64,000 nucleotides of DNA from Litorivita sp040371945 (lineage in GTDB: Bacteria; Pseudomonadota; Alphaproteobacteria; Rhodobacterales; Rhodobacteraceae): contig NZ_BAABWS010000002.1 of the NCBI RefSeq assembly GCF_040371945.1, positions 310,001 through 374,000 on the forward strand, written 5' to 3'. Made by a program: the position numbers and the translations under genes. The notes under the pieces are model-generated. The model was not told the origin of the DNA. It did not search any database and saw only the letters and a program-made list of their open reading frames with translations. Positions 7,470 to 15,395 of this stretch are shown here, one piece after another (position 1 is the stretch's first letter; each line of letters begins with the position of its first letter).

Positions 7470-9248
7470 ATGCAATTTTTGGAATTTTCCCAAACGGGAC
7501 AGGCGGTTATGACGCTTCTCGTTGTGGTGATCATGTTCATTCTTTTCGTAAAGGAATACTATCCGACCGAGGTCGTGGCGATCACCGGCGCGGCGTTGAT
7601 GTTGGGGCTGGGGCTTTTGCCCTATGACGCGGCTTTGGAGGTGCTCTCCAACCCTGCGCCTTGGACCATTGCGGCGATGTTTATCGTCATGGGGGCTTTG
7701 GTGCGCACGGGGGCTTTGGATGCCTTTACCTCGCTGGCCGACAAACAGGCGCAGGTGAACCCGAAACTGGCCATTGCCATGCTGCTCGGCTTTGTGGTGC
7801 TGGCCTCGGCCTTTGTGTCCAACACGCCGGTGGTGGTCGTGATGATCCCCGTCTTTGTGCAGCTTTCGCGCACCCTTGGCGCCTCGGCGAGCAAGTTTTT
7901 GATCCCGCTGAGCTATGCGGCGATCCTTGGCGGCACGCTGACCTTGATCGGCACCTCGACCAACCTGCTGGTCGATGGTGTGGCCCGTGCCCGCGGGATG
8001 GAGGCCTTTACCATCTTCGAGGTCACCCCATTGGGCATCATCCTCGTGACATGGGGCATGATCTATTTGCGCTTCATCAGCCCGCGGCTTTTGCCCGAGC
8101 GCGACAGCATGGCCTCGATGCTTTCGGACCGCAGCCGGATGAAGTTTTTCACCGAAGCGGTGATCCCGCCGGACAGCAACCTGATCGGGCGCGAGGTCAG
8201 CGGCGTGCAATTGTTCAAACGCGAAGGCGTGCGATTGATCGACGTGGTGCGCGGCGATACCTCGCTGCGCCACAACCTCAAAGACGTGACCTTGCAAACC
8301 GGTGACCGCGTGGTTTTGCGCACCCAGATGACCGAGCTATTGAGCCTGCAGCGCAACAAAAGCCTCAAGCGCGTCGATCAGGTGTCGGCGGTCGAAACCC
8401 ATACGGTCGAGGTTCTGATCACTCCGGGGTGCAAGATGGTCGGGCGCTCGCTTGGCTCTATGCGTCTGCGCCGCCGGTTCGGGGTCTATCCCTTGGCCGT
8501 GCACCGGCGCAACCAGAACATCGGCCGCCAACTCGAAGACCTCGTGGTGCGCGTCGGCGATACGCTTTTGCTCGAAGGCGCGCCCGAAGACATCAAACGG
8601 CTGGCCTCGGAAATGGATATGGTCGATGTGACCACCCCCACGGCGCGGGCCTTCCGGCGCGGCCATGCGCCGATTGCGATCTTGTCCTTGGTGGCGATTG
8701 TGGTTCTCGCGGCGATGGGCGTTGCGCCGATCTTCTTGTTGTCGATCCTTGCGGTGACGGCGGTATTCTTGACCCGCTGTATCGACGCGGACGAGGCGTT
8801 TTCCTTTGTCGACGGGCGGCTCTTGGCGCTGATTTTCGCGATGCTCGCGGTGGGCGCGGCGCTCGAACATACGGGCGCGGTGCGGCTTATCGTCGAGGCG
8901 GTGGCGCCGCTGATGGGCAATTTGCCTGGTCCGGTGGTGATCTGGGCGATCTATCTGCTCACCTCGGTCCTGACCGAATTGGTGTCTAACAATGCCGTGG
9001 CCGTGGTGGTCACGCCGATTGCCATCGGTCTGGCCGATGCTTTGGGGCTGGATGCGCGGCCCTTGGTGATTGCTGTCATGATCGCCGCCTCGGCCAGCTT
9101 TGCCACCCCCATCGGCTATCAGACCAACATGCTGGTCTATGGTCCGGGCGGGTATAAATTTACCGATTTCATGCGGGTCGGCATTCCGCTGAACCTGAGC
9201 ATGGGGCTTTTGGCCTCGGCGGTTATTCCGATGATCTGGCCGCTCTAG
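7470..9248 (+). CDS. SLC13-family permease with two RCK_C (TrkA-C) domains
   Basis: This 592-residue inner-membrane transporter of the divalent anion:Na+ symporter (SLC13/CitT, SAC1-like) group has N-terminal helices from residue 10 to about 200 including SNTPVVVVMIP and GTLTLIGTSTNLLVDG (the SNT/Na+-anion motif), two cytosolic RCK_C domains near residues 220-300 and 310-395, then C-terminal helices with SNNAVAVVVTPIA and SFATPIGYQTNMLVYGPGGY. The duplicated motifs mark the two inverted halves. Substrates in the group include sulfate and dicarboxylates; which applies here cannot be seen. It is convergent with a paralogue operon at 9358-12508. Confidence 0.88.
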   Translation: MQFLEFSQTGQAVMTLLVVVIMFILFVKEYYPTEVVAITGAALMLGLGLLPYDAALEVLSNPAPWTIAAMFIVMGALVRTGALDAFTSLADKQAQVNPKLAIAMLLGFVVLASAFVSNTPVVVVMIPVFVQLSRTLGASASKFLIPLSYAAILGGTLTLIGTSTNLLVDGVARARGMEAFTIFEVTPLGIILVTWGMIYLRFISPRLLPERDSMASMLSDRSRMKFFTEAVIPPDSNLIGREVSGVQLFKREGVRLIDVVRGDTSLRHNLKDVTLQTGDRVVLRTQMTELLSLQRNKSLKRVDQVSAVETHTVEVLITPGCKMVGRSLGSMRLRRRFGVYPLAVHRRNQNIGRQLEDLVVRVGDTLLLEGAPEDIKRLASEMDMVDVTTPTARAFRRGHAPIAILSLVAIVVLAAMGVAPIFLLSILAVTAVFLTRCIDADEAFSFVDGRLLALIFAMLAVGAALEHTGAVRLIVEAVAPLMGNLPGPVVIWAIYLLTSVLTELVSNNAVAVVVTPIAIGLADALGLDARPLVIAVMIAASASFATPIGYQTNMLVYGPGGYKFTDFMRVGIPLNLSMGLLASAVIPMIWPL

Positions 9249-9357
9249 CGGGCACGCGCGGGGCGGCTGTGAATCAGGCGGCGCGTAGGACGGCGGCGCA
9301 GGGAAGGGGCGCCGCAGGCGGGCTGTGAACGGGGCGGGGTCAGGCCTTGCCTTGCTC

Positions 9358-10647
9358 CTAGCCCTGATCCTTGCCCCTGTCTTTGCCCGCGCCTTTTCCC
9401 CTGTCTTTTCCGGTGTCTCTATCCGCGCGCTTGCCCGCCGTGCCCCCCGCCATGGCGCGCGCAGGCGCGGCGCTGTCGTCTTGGCCGATATGCATGCCGT
9501 CGGGCAAATCAAACCCCGCCGGAAAGGGGCGCGCGCCCTCAAACTCGAATTGGCTGTCGTGTTGCAAGACCCGCCCGCGCATCTGCGGCCAGACCCAGTC
9601 GCGCAAGAACATCTGGTCATCGGCGCGCGCATTGAGCGTGCTGGCGCGGGATTTGACATGGGCCATGATGGCGCGGCCCATACCGGACAGATTGCCGCGC
9701 TGCGCCCCCCACATCCCCGCAAGGATCAACTCTGCGTGCGAGGGAAAATCGCGCATCAGATGAAAGGGCTGGCCCGCGCGCAGCCATGCGGCCACGGCGG
9801 CGGCCTCTTTGGCATTGGGCACCGCATCGGCATCGCGCACCAGATAGAAATCCACGCTCTCGTCATCCTCGACCAAGAACCGCCAGAACAGCCCGTAGCG
9901 CCCCGCCTCCAGCTTGGGCACCTCGCGCAATTGCGCGCCCTGCGCGGCCAATCCGGCGCGGGTGGTTTTGGGCACGGAGGCGTCGATATAAAATCGCGGC
10001 GTCCATGAGGGATAGAGGTATTTGACCACCATCGCATTGCGCAGCGCCCCCTGATGATAGCGCGCGTTATGGCCGAACAGCGAATAGGCGATGATATTGC
10101 GCCCGCGCGCTTGCGGATCAAAGGCGCGCAGCACCGGATCGGGGCGCGGATCGGGGCTGGGCGGGGCACCCGCATCCTTGAGTGCCAAGGCGCGGCTGCC
10201 ATGGGTGCGCGCGGCCTGCGGATCACCGGCGCGCAGATGCAATTCGGCCAGCCGCCCCTCGCGGGTCTGCGCCTCCAGATGGGGCGAGGCCGCGATCAGC
10301 GCCATCGCCTCGCGCAGCTTGCCGCGCCGTTGCAGGGCCGACAACAGATTGGCCTCGTTCTCGGGCGAGCGGCTCACGTGATAGGCGTTTTGGCAATGGT
10401 GCAAGGCGCCCGCATAATCGCCCGCGTTGAAGGCATGGGCGCCGAGCATCTTTTGCGCCAACTCATGGGTCGGCGGCGCGGCGCGCAGGGCGGCGATCTC
10501 GGCCTCCGACAGGCGCAAGGCCCCGCGTTTGGCGATCCTTGCGATGGTGGCGTCGGCCTTGGCGATGGCCCTTGCGGTGCCATGTTCGGCGCCGTTGCCT
10601 TGGCCCCTTGCGTTGCCCTTATCGCTTCCCTTGTCCGGCTCGCTCAT
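9358..10647 (-). CDS. TPR-containing glycosyltransferase-like protein
   Basis: This 429-residue protein has helical TPR-like repeats at residues 60-175 (NAGDYAGALHHCQNAYHVSRSPENEANLLSALQRRGKLREAMAL) and a domain from about 185 (RNIIAYSLFG...LRNAMVVKYLYPSWTPRFYID) with DFYLVRDADAVPN, a DxD-type nucleotide-sugar/metal motif, and HLMRDFPSHAELILAGMWG. This layout resembles uncharacterised GT-A-like proteins of Rhodobacterales. N- and C-terminal ends are low complexity (DKGSDKGNARGQG; GKDRG units encoded by tandem repeats at 9358-9425). It lies 88 bases downstream of the second SLC13 gene, probably in its operon. The acceptor is unknown. Confidence 0.65.
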   Translation of the reverse strand: MSEPDKGSDKGNARGQGNGAEHGTARAIAKADATIARIAKRGALRLSEAEIAALRAAPPTHELAQKMLGAHAFNAGDYAGALHHCQNAYHVSRSPENEANLLSALQRRGKLREAMALIAASPHLEAQTREGRLAELHLRAGDPQAARTHGSRALALKDAGAPPSPDPRPDPVLRAFDPQARGRNIIAYSLFGHNARYHQGALRNAMVVKYLYPSWTPRFYIDASVPKTTRAGLAAQGAQLREVPKLEAGRYGLFWRFLVEDDESVDFYLVRDADAVPNAKEAAAVAAWLRAGQPFHLMRDFPSHAELILAGMWGAQRGNLSGMGRAIMAHVKSRASTLNARADDQMFLRDWVWPQMRGRVLQHDSQFEFEGARPFPAGFDLPDGMHIGQDDSAAPARAMAGGTAGKRADRDTGKDRGKGAGKDRGKDQG

Positions 10648-10735
10648 CGTTGTGTCCTTTGCTGCGCCGCGCTATGCGCCGCGCCCGCCTGCGCCCCGCC
10701 CGCGTTCGGGCTTTGCGGCTTCGCTCACAGTGGCG

Positions 10736-12508
10736 CTACATCGGCCAGAACACAAGGATCGTCGGGATCGAGACCGCCACGACCAAAACCTCAAGCGGCA
10801 GCCCCATGCGCCAGTAATCGCCAAACCGATAGCCCCCTGGCCCGAGGATCAGCGTGTTGTTCTTATGCCCGATCGGCGTCAGATAGGCCGAAGACGCCGC
10901 CACCGCCACCGCCATCAAAAACGGATCGGGCGAGACGCCCAAGGCGCTGGCCATCTGGATCGACACGGGGGCGGCCACGATGGTCGTCGCCGTATTATTG
11001 AGCACATCCGACAGGGTCATGGTCACCACCATCAGCACCGTCAAAATCGCCCAAGCGGGCAATCCCTCTGTCACCCCCACCAAGGAGCCTGCCAAAAGCT
11101 CGGTCCCGCCCGAGCTTTCCAGCGCCGCGCCCAGCGGGATCATCGAGCCGAGCAAGACCACCACCGGCCATTCGATATGGGTGTATAGCTCCTTGATCGG
11201 CACGATTTTCGCCAAAACATAGGCCACGACCACCAATCCCAAAGCCACGGGCAGATAGACCAAACCGAAACTGGCCGCCGCCACGGCCCCCGCAAACAGC
11301 CCGATAGCGAGCCATGTCTTGCTGTCTTCGGTGACCGCCAATCCGCGTTCGGCCAAGGCCAGACAGCCGAGCCAGTCGGTGATCTCGGGCCCTTGGTCCT
11401 TGGGCACGAGAATGAGCAAGATGTCACCGGCGCGCACTTCGGTTTTGCGCACTTGGCTGGAGATGCGCTTGCCTTGGCGCGCAATGCCCAAAAGCACCGC
11501 GCGGCGCCGCCATGCAAGGCCGATGCCCTGCGCCGTGCGCCCTTCGATGCGCGCATCCGTTTGCACCACCACCTCGATCAGGTCCAGCCCCGCGCCATCG
11601 GCGCGCAGCAGGTCCTCGCGGGTCTGGTCCGAAAAGGCCAATCCCAAAGCGGTGCGAAATTCGTCCAACGCATTGGGGCTGGCCTCGATGACCAAAGCAT
11701 CACCGGCGCGCAAAACCGTGTTGCGCGCGGGGCCATAGCGGCGCTTGCCATCGCGGATCACCCCGATCAGCGCCACATCGGCCTTTTCGGCGTCGGGGTC
11801 GAGTTCGGACAGGCGCTTGCCGATCAGCTTGCTGTCTTCGGGTACGGTCAATTCGGCCACATAGGGCGAAAAATCCTTCGCCGCAAATCCGGCCTCGCCG
11901 CGCTGAGGGATCAGCCGCCAGCCGATCAGCGCCACAAACACCAGCCCCGCAATCGCCGTGATCCCGCCCACGGGGGCGAAATCGAACATATGATAGGGGG
12001 TGCCGACGGCCTCTTCGCGAAAGGCGGCGATGATGATATTGGGCGGCGTGCCGATCAAGGTCGCCATGCCGCCAAGGATCGTCGCAAAGCTCAGCGGCAT
12101 CAGCGACAGCGCCGGCGCGCGCCCCGCCTTGCGCGCGGTCTGGATGTCCACGGGCATAAGCAGCGCAAGCGCCGCAACATTGTTCATAAAGGCCGACAGC
12201 ACCGCGCCGATCCCGCCCATCAAGGTGATATGCCCGCCAAGGCTGCGCGAGCTGTCCACCAAGGTGCGGGTGATCAAGAACACCGCGCCCGAGCGCACCA
12301 GCCCCGCCGAAACCACCAATACCAGCGCCACGATCAAGGTCGCCGGATGGCCGAACCCGCTAAAGGCCTCCTCCTTGGGCACCACGCCCAAGACCACCCC
12401 GACCATGAGCGCGCTGAAGGCCACAAGGTCATAGCGGTAGCGCCCCCAAAGCAGCAGGGCGAAGACGGCGGCGAAAAGCGCGAAAAGCGTGATCTGGTCA
12501 AATGTCAT
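10736..12508 (-). CDS. SLC13-family permease with two RCK_C (TrkA-C) domains
   Basis: This 590-residue protein has the same architecture as the 7470 gene: N-terminal helices with FMNNVAALALLMPV and TILGGMATLIGTPPNIIIAAFREE, two RCK_C domains (about 200-285 and 300-385), and a C-terminal half with DVLNNTATTIVAAPV and AYLTPIGHKNNTLILGPGGYRFGDYW. The ATG at 12508 was preferred to the GTG at 12529, which adds seven residues. The duplicated N-N-x-A/T-P motifs suggest anion/Na+ or related transport. The downstream neighbour is the glycosyltransferase-like gene. Confidence 0.87.
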   Translation of the reverse strand: MTFDQITLFALFAAVFALLLWGRYRYDLVAFSALMVGVVLGVVPKEEAFSGFGHPATLIVALVLVVSAGLVRSGAVFLITRTLVDSSRSLGGHITLMGGIGAVLSAFMNNVAALALLMPVDIQTARKAGRAPALSLMPLSFATILGGMATLIGTPPNIIIAAFREEAVGTPYHMFDFAPVGGITAIAGLVFVALIGWRLIPQRGEAGFAAKDFSPYVAELTVPEDSKLIGKRLSELDPDAEKADVALIGVIRDGKRRYGPARNTVLRAGDALVIEASPNALDEFRTALGLAFSDQTREDLLRADGAGLDLIEVVVQTDARIEGRTAQGIGLAWRRRAVLLGIARQGKRISSQVRKTEVRAGDILLILVPKDQGPEITDWLGCLALAERGLAVTEDSKTWLAIGLFAGAVAAASFGLVYLPVALGLVVVAYVLAKIVPIKELYTHIEWPVVVLLGSMIPLGAALESSGGTELLAGSLVGVTEGLPAWAILTVLMVVTMTLSDVLNNTATTIVAAPVSIQMASALGVSPDPFLMAVAVAASSAYLTPIGHKNNTLILGPGGYRFGDYWRMGLPLEVLVVAVSIPTILVFWPM

Positions 12509-12857
12509 AGCGCAGACATAGCCCGCCACCTTGCGCGCGGCAAATCCCTATCGCGCAGCGCCCGATGCACCCGCCCAGAGCGCCCGCCCTGAGCGCGCGC
12601 GCCTTGCCATGCACGCGGGCCGTGAGCGGGCTGTGAGCCGGTGGTGAGCTGCCTGTGTGCCCCCTGTGAGCGCAAAAACATGCGTCTAAAACCCTTATTT
12701 CATTGATGATTCGTGCGATTCGCGCCGCGATTTCGTTAACCTTTTGGCAAGACCTTGAGCCGCAACGAAATTACTGCGGTTGGCGCAATCGCGCATCTAT
12801 GTTACCTTAGGTCATCGCTTCCGAAACGGGTCTTTCACACCGTTTTGGAGGGGAAAT

Positions 12858-12893
12858 TTGAAGACCAATTTTTTGACGACCCTTAATTTTTAA
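12858..12893 (+). CDS. Possible 11-residue leader peptide
   Basis: A TTG start four bases after GGAGGGG opens an 11-codon frame reading MKTNFLTTLNF with a TAA stop. The strong ribosome site is the only reason to list it. It could be a translated leader in the peptidase transcript or chance. Confidence 0.25.
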   Translation: MKTNFLTTLNF

Positions 12894-13013
12894 ACCGCTC
12901 GCGGGGCGACCCGTGATCACAGACCAACTTTAAAGACCGACGACAAAGACCTGATGTTTTGACATGCCTTGGCATCGGCGGACCCCCTGTCCGGCGCACG
13001 CTCAAGCTATGTC

Positions 13014-13059
13014 TTTTCCCACCCTGCGGCCCGTGTGAGTGCGCCGCAGGATGGGGAAG
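13014..13059 (+). promoter_or_regulatory. Long hairpin in the peptidase leader
   Basis: Arms 13014-13030 and 13043-13059 pair over 17 positions with a single C-A mismatch and two wobble pairs, enclosing a 12-base loop (core CCTGCGGC/GCCGCAGG). No T run follows, so it is not a classical terminator. It lies about 95 bases before the peptidase start and would be in the 5' untranslated RNA. Confidence 0.6.
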
Positions 13060-13153
13060 CTTTGCCTCGCGGCCTGCGGCTTCGCCGACGGGCTGCGGTG
13101 TGGGGAAGGATCGGGAATGAGACGTAAATTCAACCGATTACAGGAGATTTTCA

Positions 13154-14269
13154 ATGACTGAAGCACTTAGCCTGAAGGCCCTCGCCAAGGATCTCAAAGC
13201 GGCCGGCGCGCCGTGGGAGATGGACGAGAGCACCGAAATGGCAATGTTGACAGAGGACGAACGGCGCATGCGCCTCGGCGTGATCCCCCCCGCCGGTGCC
13301 ATGAGCTTTGAGCAAGCGGTCGCCGCGGATAAAGCCGCGCCGATGGTGACCGCAGATGTCATCGCCTCTGAAACCGCCGCTGGCCTGCCGACCAAATTCG
13401 ACCACCGTGATGTGGGCGGCAAGAACTACACCACCCCGCCGAAAAACCAAGGCGGCTGCGGCTCTTGCGTGGCGCATGGCGTCGTCGCGGTGATGGAGAC
13501 GACCTACCGCCGCTCCATCGCATCGGACAGCTACAACCTCGACCTGTCGGAGGCGCATCTGTTCTATTGCCACGGCGGCGAAGAGGGGCGCACCTGTGCC
13601 AATGGCTGGTTCCCCGATCAGGCCTTGGACAAATGCAAGGACAAGGGCGTCACCCTTGAAAGCGTCTATCCCTATACCGGCAACCAGCAGGCCTGCGCCG
13701 TGCCGACCGGATGGGAGGCCAATGTCGCCAAATCCTTGGGCAAAACCAAATTGACCAGCCGCACCAAGATCAAGGAATGGATCGCCACGCGCGGCTCTGT
13801 CACCGGCTGTTTCATCGTCTATCAGGATTTCTTCTCCTACCGCTCGGGCGTCTATCGCCATGTGTCGGGCGATGCGGCGGGCGGGCATTGCGTCGAGATC
13901 GTCGGCTATGACGATGCGCTGGGCTGCTGGATTTGCAAAAACAGCTGGGGCACCAATTGGGGCGAGGGCGGTTATTTCAAAATCGCCTATGGTCAGGCCC
14001 AGATCGAAACATGGCTCGGGCCTTACGGCTCCAATGGCGTGACGGTGAAAACTTGGAACAACAACCTCAAAGTCAACGGGCTGTGGACCAATGAAAGCGA
14101 CCGCAACGCCTATGTGCATTTCACCGGATTGGGGTGGAAAAAGCTGACCACCACCAGCGCGGTGCAGCAACATGCCATGCTCGCCGATCTGATCGGCGCC
14201 AAAGGCGGCAACCGCACGGTGCGCGCGCTGATCGACGGCAGCAAAGTCAAAGAGATCTATGTGATCTAA
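13154..14269 (+). CDS. Papain-like cysteine peptidase (C1 family) with C-terminal accessory domain
   Basis: This 371-residue protein has no signal peptide. Residues 1-77 form a polar, prodomain-like N-terminus; the C1 fold begins at LPTKFDHRDVG (79-88). Catalytic residues are Gln99 and Cys105 in NQGGCGSCVAHG (usual form GSCWAF), His245 in AAGGHCVEIVGYD and Asn263 in CKNSWGTNWGEGGYF. Paired cysteines (for example 139, 148, 161, 181) could form disulfides if exported. Residues 297-371 form a separate domain (WTNESDRNAYVHFTGLGWKKL ... IDGSKVKEIYVI) that recurs in the next gene. A chagasin-like inhibitor follows two genes on, which supports an active enzyme. Substrate and cell location are unknown. 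Confidence 0.9.
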   Translation: MTEALSLKALAKDLKAAGAPWEMDESTEMAMLTEDERRMRLGVIPPAGAMSFEQAVAADKAAPMVTADVIASETAAGLPTKFDHRDVGGKNYTTPPKNQGGCGSCVAHGVVAVMETTYRRSIASDSYNLDLSEAHLFYCHGGEEGRTCANGWFPDQALDKCKDKGVTLESVYPYTGNQQACAVPTGWEANVAKSLGKTKLTSRTKIKEWIATRGSVTGCFIVYQDFFSYRSGVYRHVSGDAAGGHCVEIVGYDDALGCWICKNSWGTNWGEGGYFKIAYGQAQIETWLGPYGSNGVTVKTWNNNLKVNGLWTNESDRNAYVHFTGLGWKKLTTTSAVQQHAMLADLIGAKGGNRTVRALIDGSKVKEIYVI

Positions 14270-14346
14270 GCCCCGTTTCCCCATGGTGCGCCGCCGCGCG
14301 GCGGCGTGCCGAAACCCTTATTCATTTATACCAAAGGACTATTCAA

Positions 14347-14766
14347 ATGGCTGATGTAAAAGACAAAAAATCCCCCGCTGAAACCCCCGAAACCCTGCGC
14401 GCGGCGGCTGCCTCTGATGGCGGCGCACCGAGCCTTGATATCAATGCGATGATCTCGGAGGCCAAGCTGAGCGCCAGCGACGTGCCCGCCATGTCGCCCC
14501 CCGGTGACGAGACCGCCGAAGCCGTGGCCGCCGACGGGGTCACCGCATGGCACAACGGCAAGAAGATCACCGCCACATGGTGCAACAGCTCGAACCGCAA
14601 CGCCTTTGTTTCGGTGCAAGGCATGGGATGGCGCCGCCTGTCCAATGCCAATGACAGCGCCTTTCTGGCCATGGTGATGATGGGCGCCCATGCCGAGCAA
14701 ATGAACGCCACGGTCAATCTCAAGATCTCCTCCTCGAACGAGATCCAAGAGATCTATGTGTGGTAA
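14347..14766 (+). CDS. Small protein sharing the C-terminal domain of the C1 peptidase
   Basis: This 139-residue protein has an Ala/Asp/Glu/Pro-rich, probably disordered N-terminal half (1-62). Residues 63-139 align along their length with peptidase residues 297-371: both have W-x-N-S/E-S-x-RNA-F/Y-V, then G-x-GW-R/K-R/K-L, a helix with A-x-L/M, then I-x-x-S-x-x-x-EIYV at the end. ATG 14347 is preceded by AAAGGA. It lies 77 bases after the peptidase stop, so co-transcription is likely. The domain may bind a common partner, target or surface; its function is not known to me. Confidence 0.75.
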   Translation: MADVKDKKSPAETPETLRAAAASDGGAPSLDINAMISEAKLSASDVPAMSPPGDETAEAVAADGVTAWHNGKKITATWCNSSNRNAFVSVQGMGWRRLSNANDSAFLAMVMMGAHAEQMNATVNLKISSSNEIQEIYVW

Positions 14767-14784
14767 CCATTATGGATGGTGACC
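14762..14784 (+). repeat. Inverted repeat at the end of the shared-domain gene
   Basis: GGTAACCAT (14762-14770) and ATGGTGACC (14776-14784) pair with one mismatch around a five-base loop. The TAA stop of the shared-domain gene lies inside the left arm, 26 bases before the inhibitor start. It may form an RNA hairpin that influences the inhibitor ribosome site. Confidence 0.45.
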
Positions 14785-14809
14785 ATGCGAAGCTGCGGAG
14801 GGCACGGCG

Positions 14810-15211
14810 ATGAGCGGTGATATCCGCCTTTCCATGGAGGACGCGGGCAAAACTGTCCGCGTCCCTGCGGGCGCAGTGATCGAATTGCGTCTCGATGAAA
14901 ACCCCACCACCGGATACCGATGGACCCTGCCGCCCGAGACCTGCTGCGAGATGGTCGAGGACCGCAATGAGCCGCAGTCGGGCGAGGACGGCCGGGAAGA
15001 GACAGGCCGGGAAGAGACGGGCCGAGAAGAGACGGGCCGTGATCGGGCGGGTCGTGAGGCGGCAGCAGCAGCCGGAGCCGCATCCGTGCGGGTGCTGAGC
15101 TTTCGCTTCATGGGCGGCGCGCCTGCGCGGCTGGCGCTGGAGCTGCGCCGCGCATGGGAAGAGGGCGAGCCCCCCTTGGCGCGGTTCGACATTGAATTGG
15201 CCCCGCAATAG
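14810..15211 (+). CDS. Chagasin-type cysteine peptidase inhibitor (I42 family)
   Basis: This 133-residue protein shows the three loops of chagasin/ICP inhibitors of papain-like enzymes: LDENPTTGYRWTL at residues 28-40 (NPTTG-Y loop), FMGGAPA near 100 (the GG loop) and RRAWEEGEPP near 113 (the R-x-W loop). Unlike most bacterial I42 members it has no signal peptide, matching the cytosolic-looking peptidase two genes upstream. A charged insert of about 25 residues with REETG repeated three times sits between the first two loops. GGAGG precedes the ATG by eight bases. It probably protects the host from the linked peptidase. Confidence 0.82.
   Translation: MSGDIRLSMEDAGKTVRVPAGAVIELRLDENPTTGYRWTLPPETCCEMVEDRNEPQSGEDGREETGREETGREETGRDRAGREAAAAAGAASVRVLSFRFMGGAPARLALELRRAWEEGEPPLARFDIELAPQ
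14994..15050 (+). repeat. In-frame 15-base tandem repeat inside the inhibitor gene
   Basis: Three near-identical units of about GGAAGAGACGGGCCG encode REETG three times, and a fourth degenerate unit encodes RDRAG. The period of 15 keeps the frame. The array falls in a surface loop between the first and second inhibitory loops. Confidence 0.75.
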
Positions 15212-15271
15212 CGCGCGCCATACCCATGCCCCGCTTGCCACCCATCCCCATGGTGCGCGGCATGGTTGCTC

Positions 15272-15297
15272 AGGGCGCGCCCGTGCCGGCGCGCCCT
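15272..15297 (+). terminator. Hairpin after the inhibitor gene
   Basis: Perfect ten-base arms AGGGCGCGCC (15272-15281) and GGCGCGCCCT (15288-15297) enclose a six-base loop. Only GTT follows, so the T run is weak. Its place after the last gene of the peptidase cluster fits a transcription end. Confidence 0.5.
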
Positions 15298-15395
15298 GTT
15301 CCATATGCCCCGATATGCGCTGGCGCGGGGTTGCACGAGACGCGCCCCATGGCATATAGGATGGCCAAACAGTAGCATATCCAAGGGGTCCACTT

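Larger units (their letters stand above)
12509..13153 (+). promoter_or_regulatory. Long AT-richer leader ahead of the C1 peptidase gene
   Basis: This 645-base gene-free interval lies between divergent genes. From about 12665 to 12960 it is clearly less GC-rich than its surroundings. Candidate elements reading towards the peptidase are TTGGCG (about 12780) with TACCTT 17 bases later, a very short frame at 12858-12893 with a strong GGAGGGG site, and a long hairpin at 13014-13059. No longer frame is convincing. The peptidase itself has CAGGAG upstream of its ATG. Confidence 0.5.

Noticed and set aside
15272..15297. GGCGCGCC-type palindromes considered as protein-binding sites
   Set aside because: Similar G/C palindromes recur after several genes and fit transcript-end hairpins or the general base bias better than operators.
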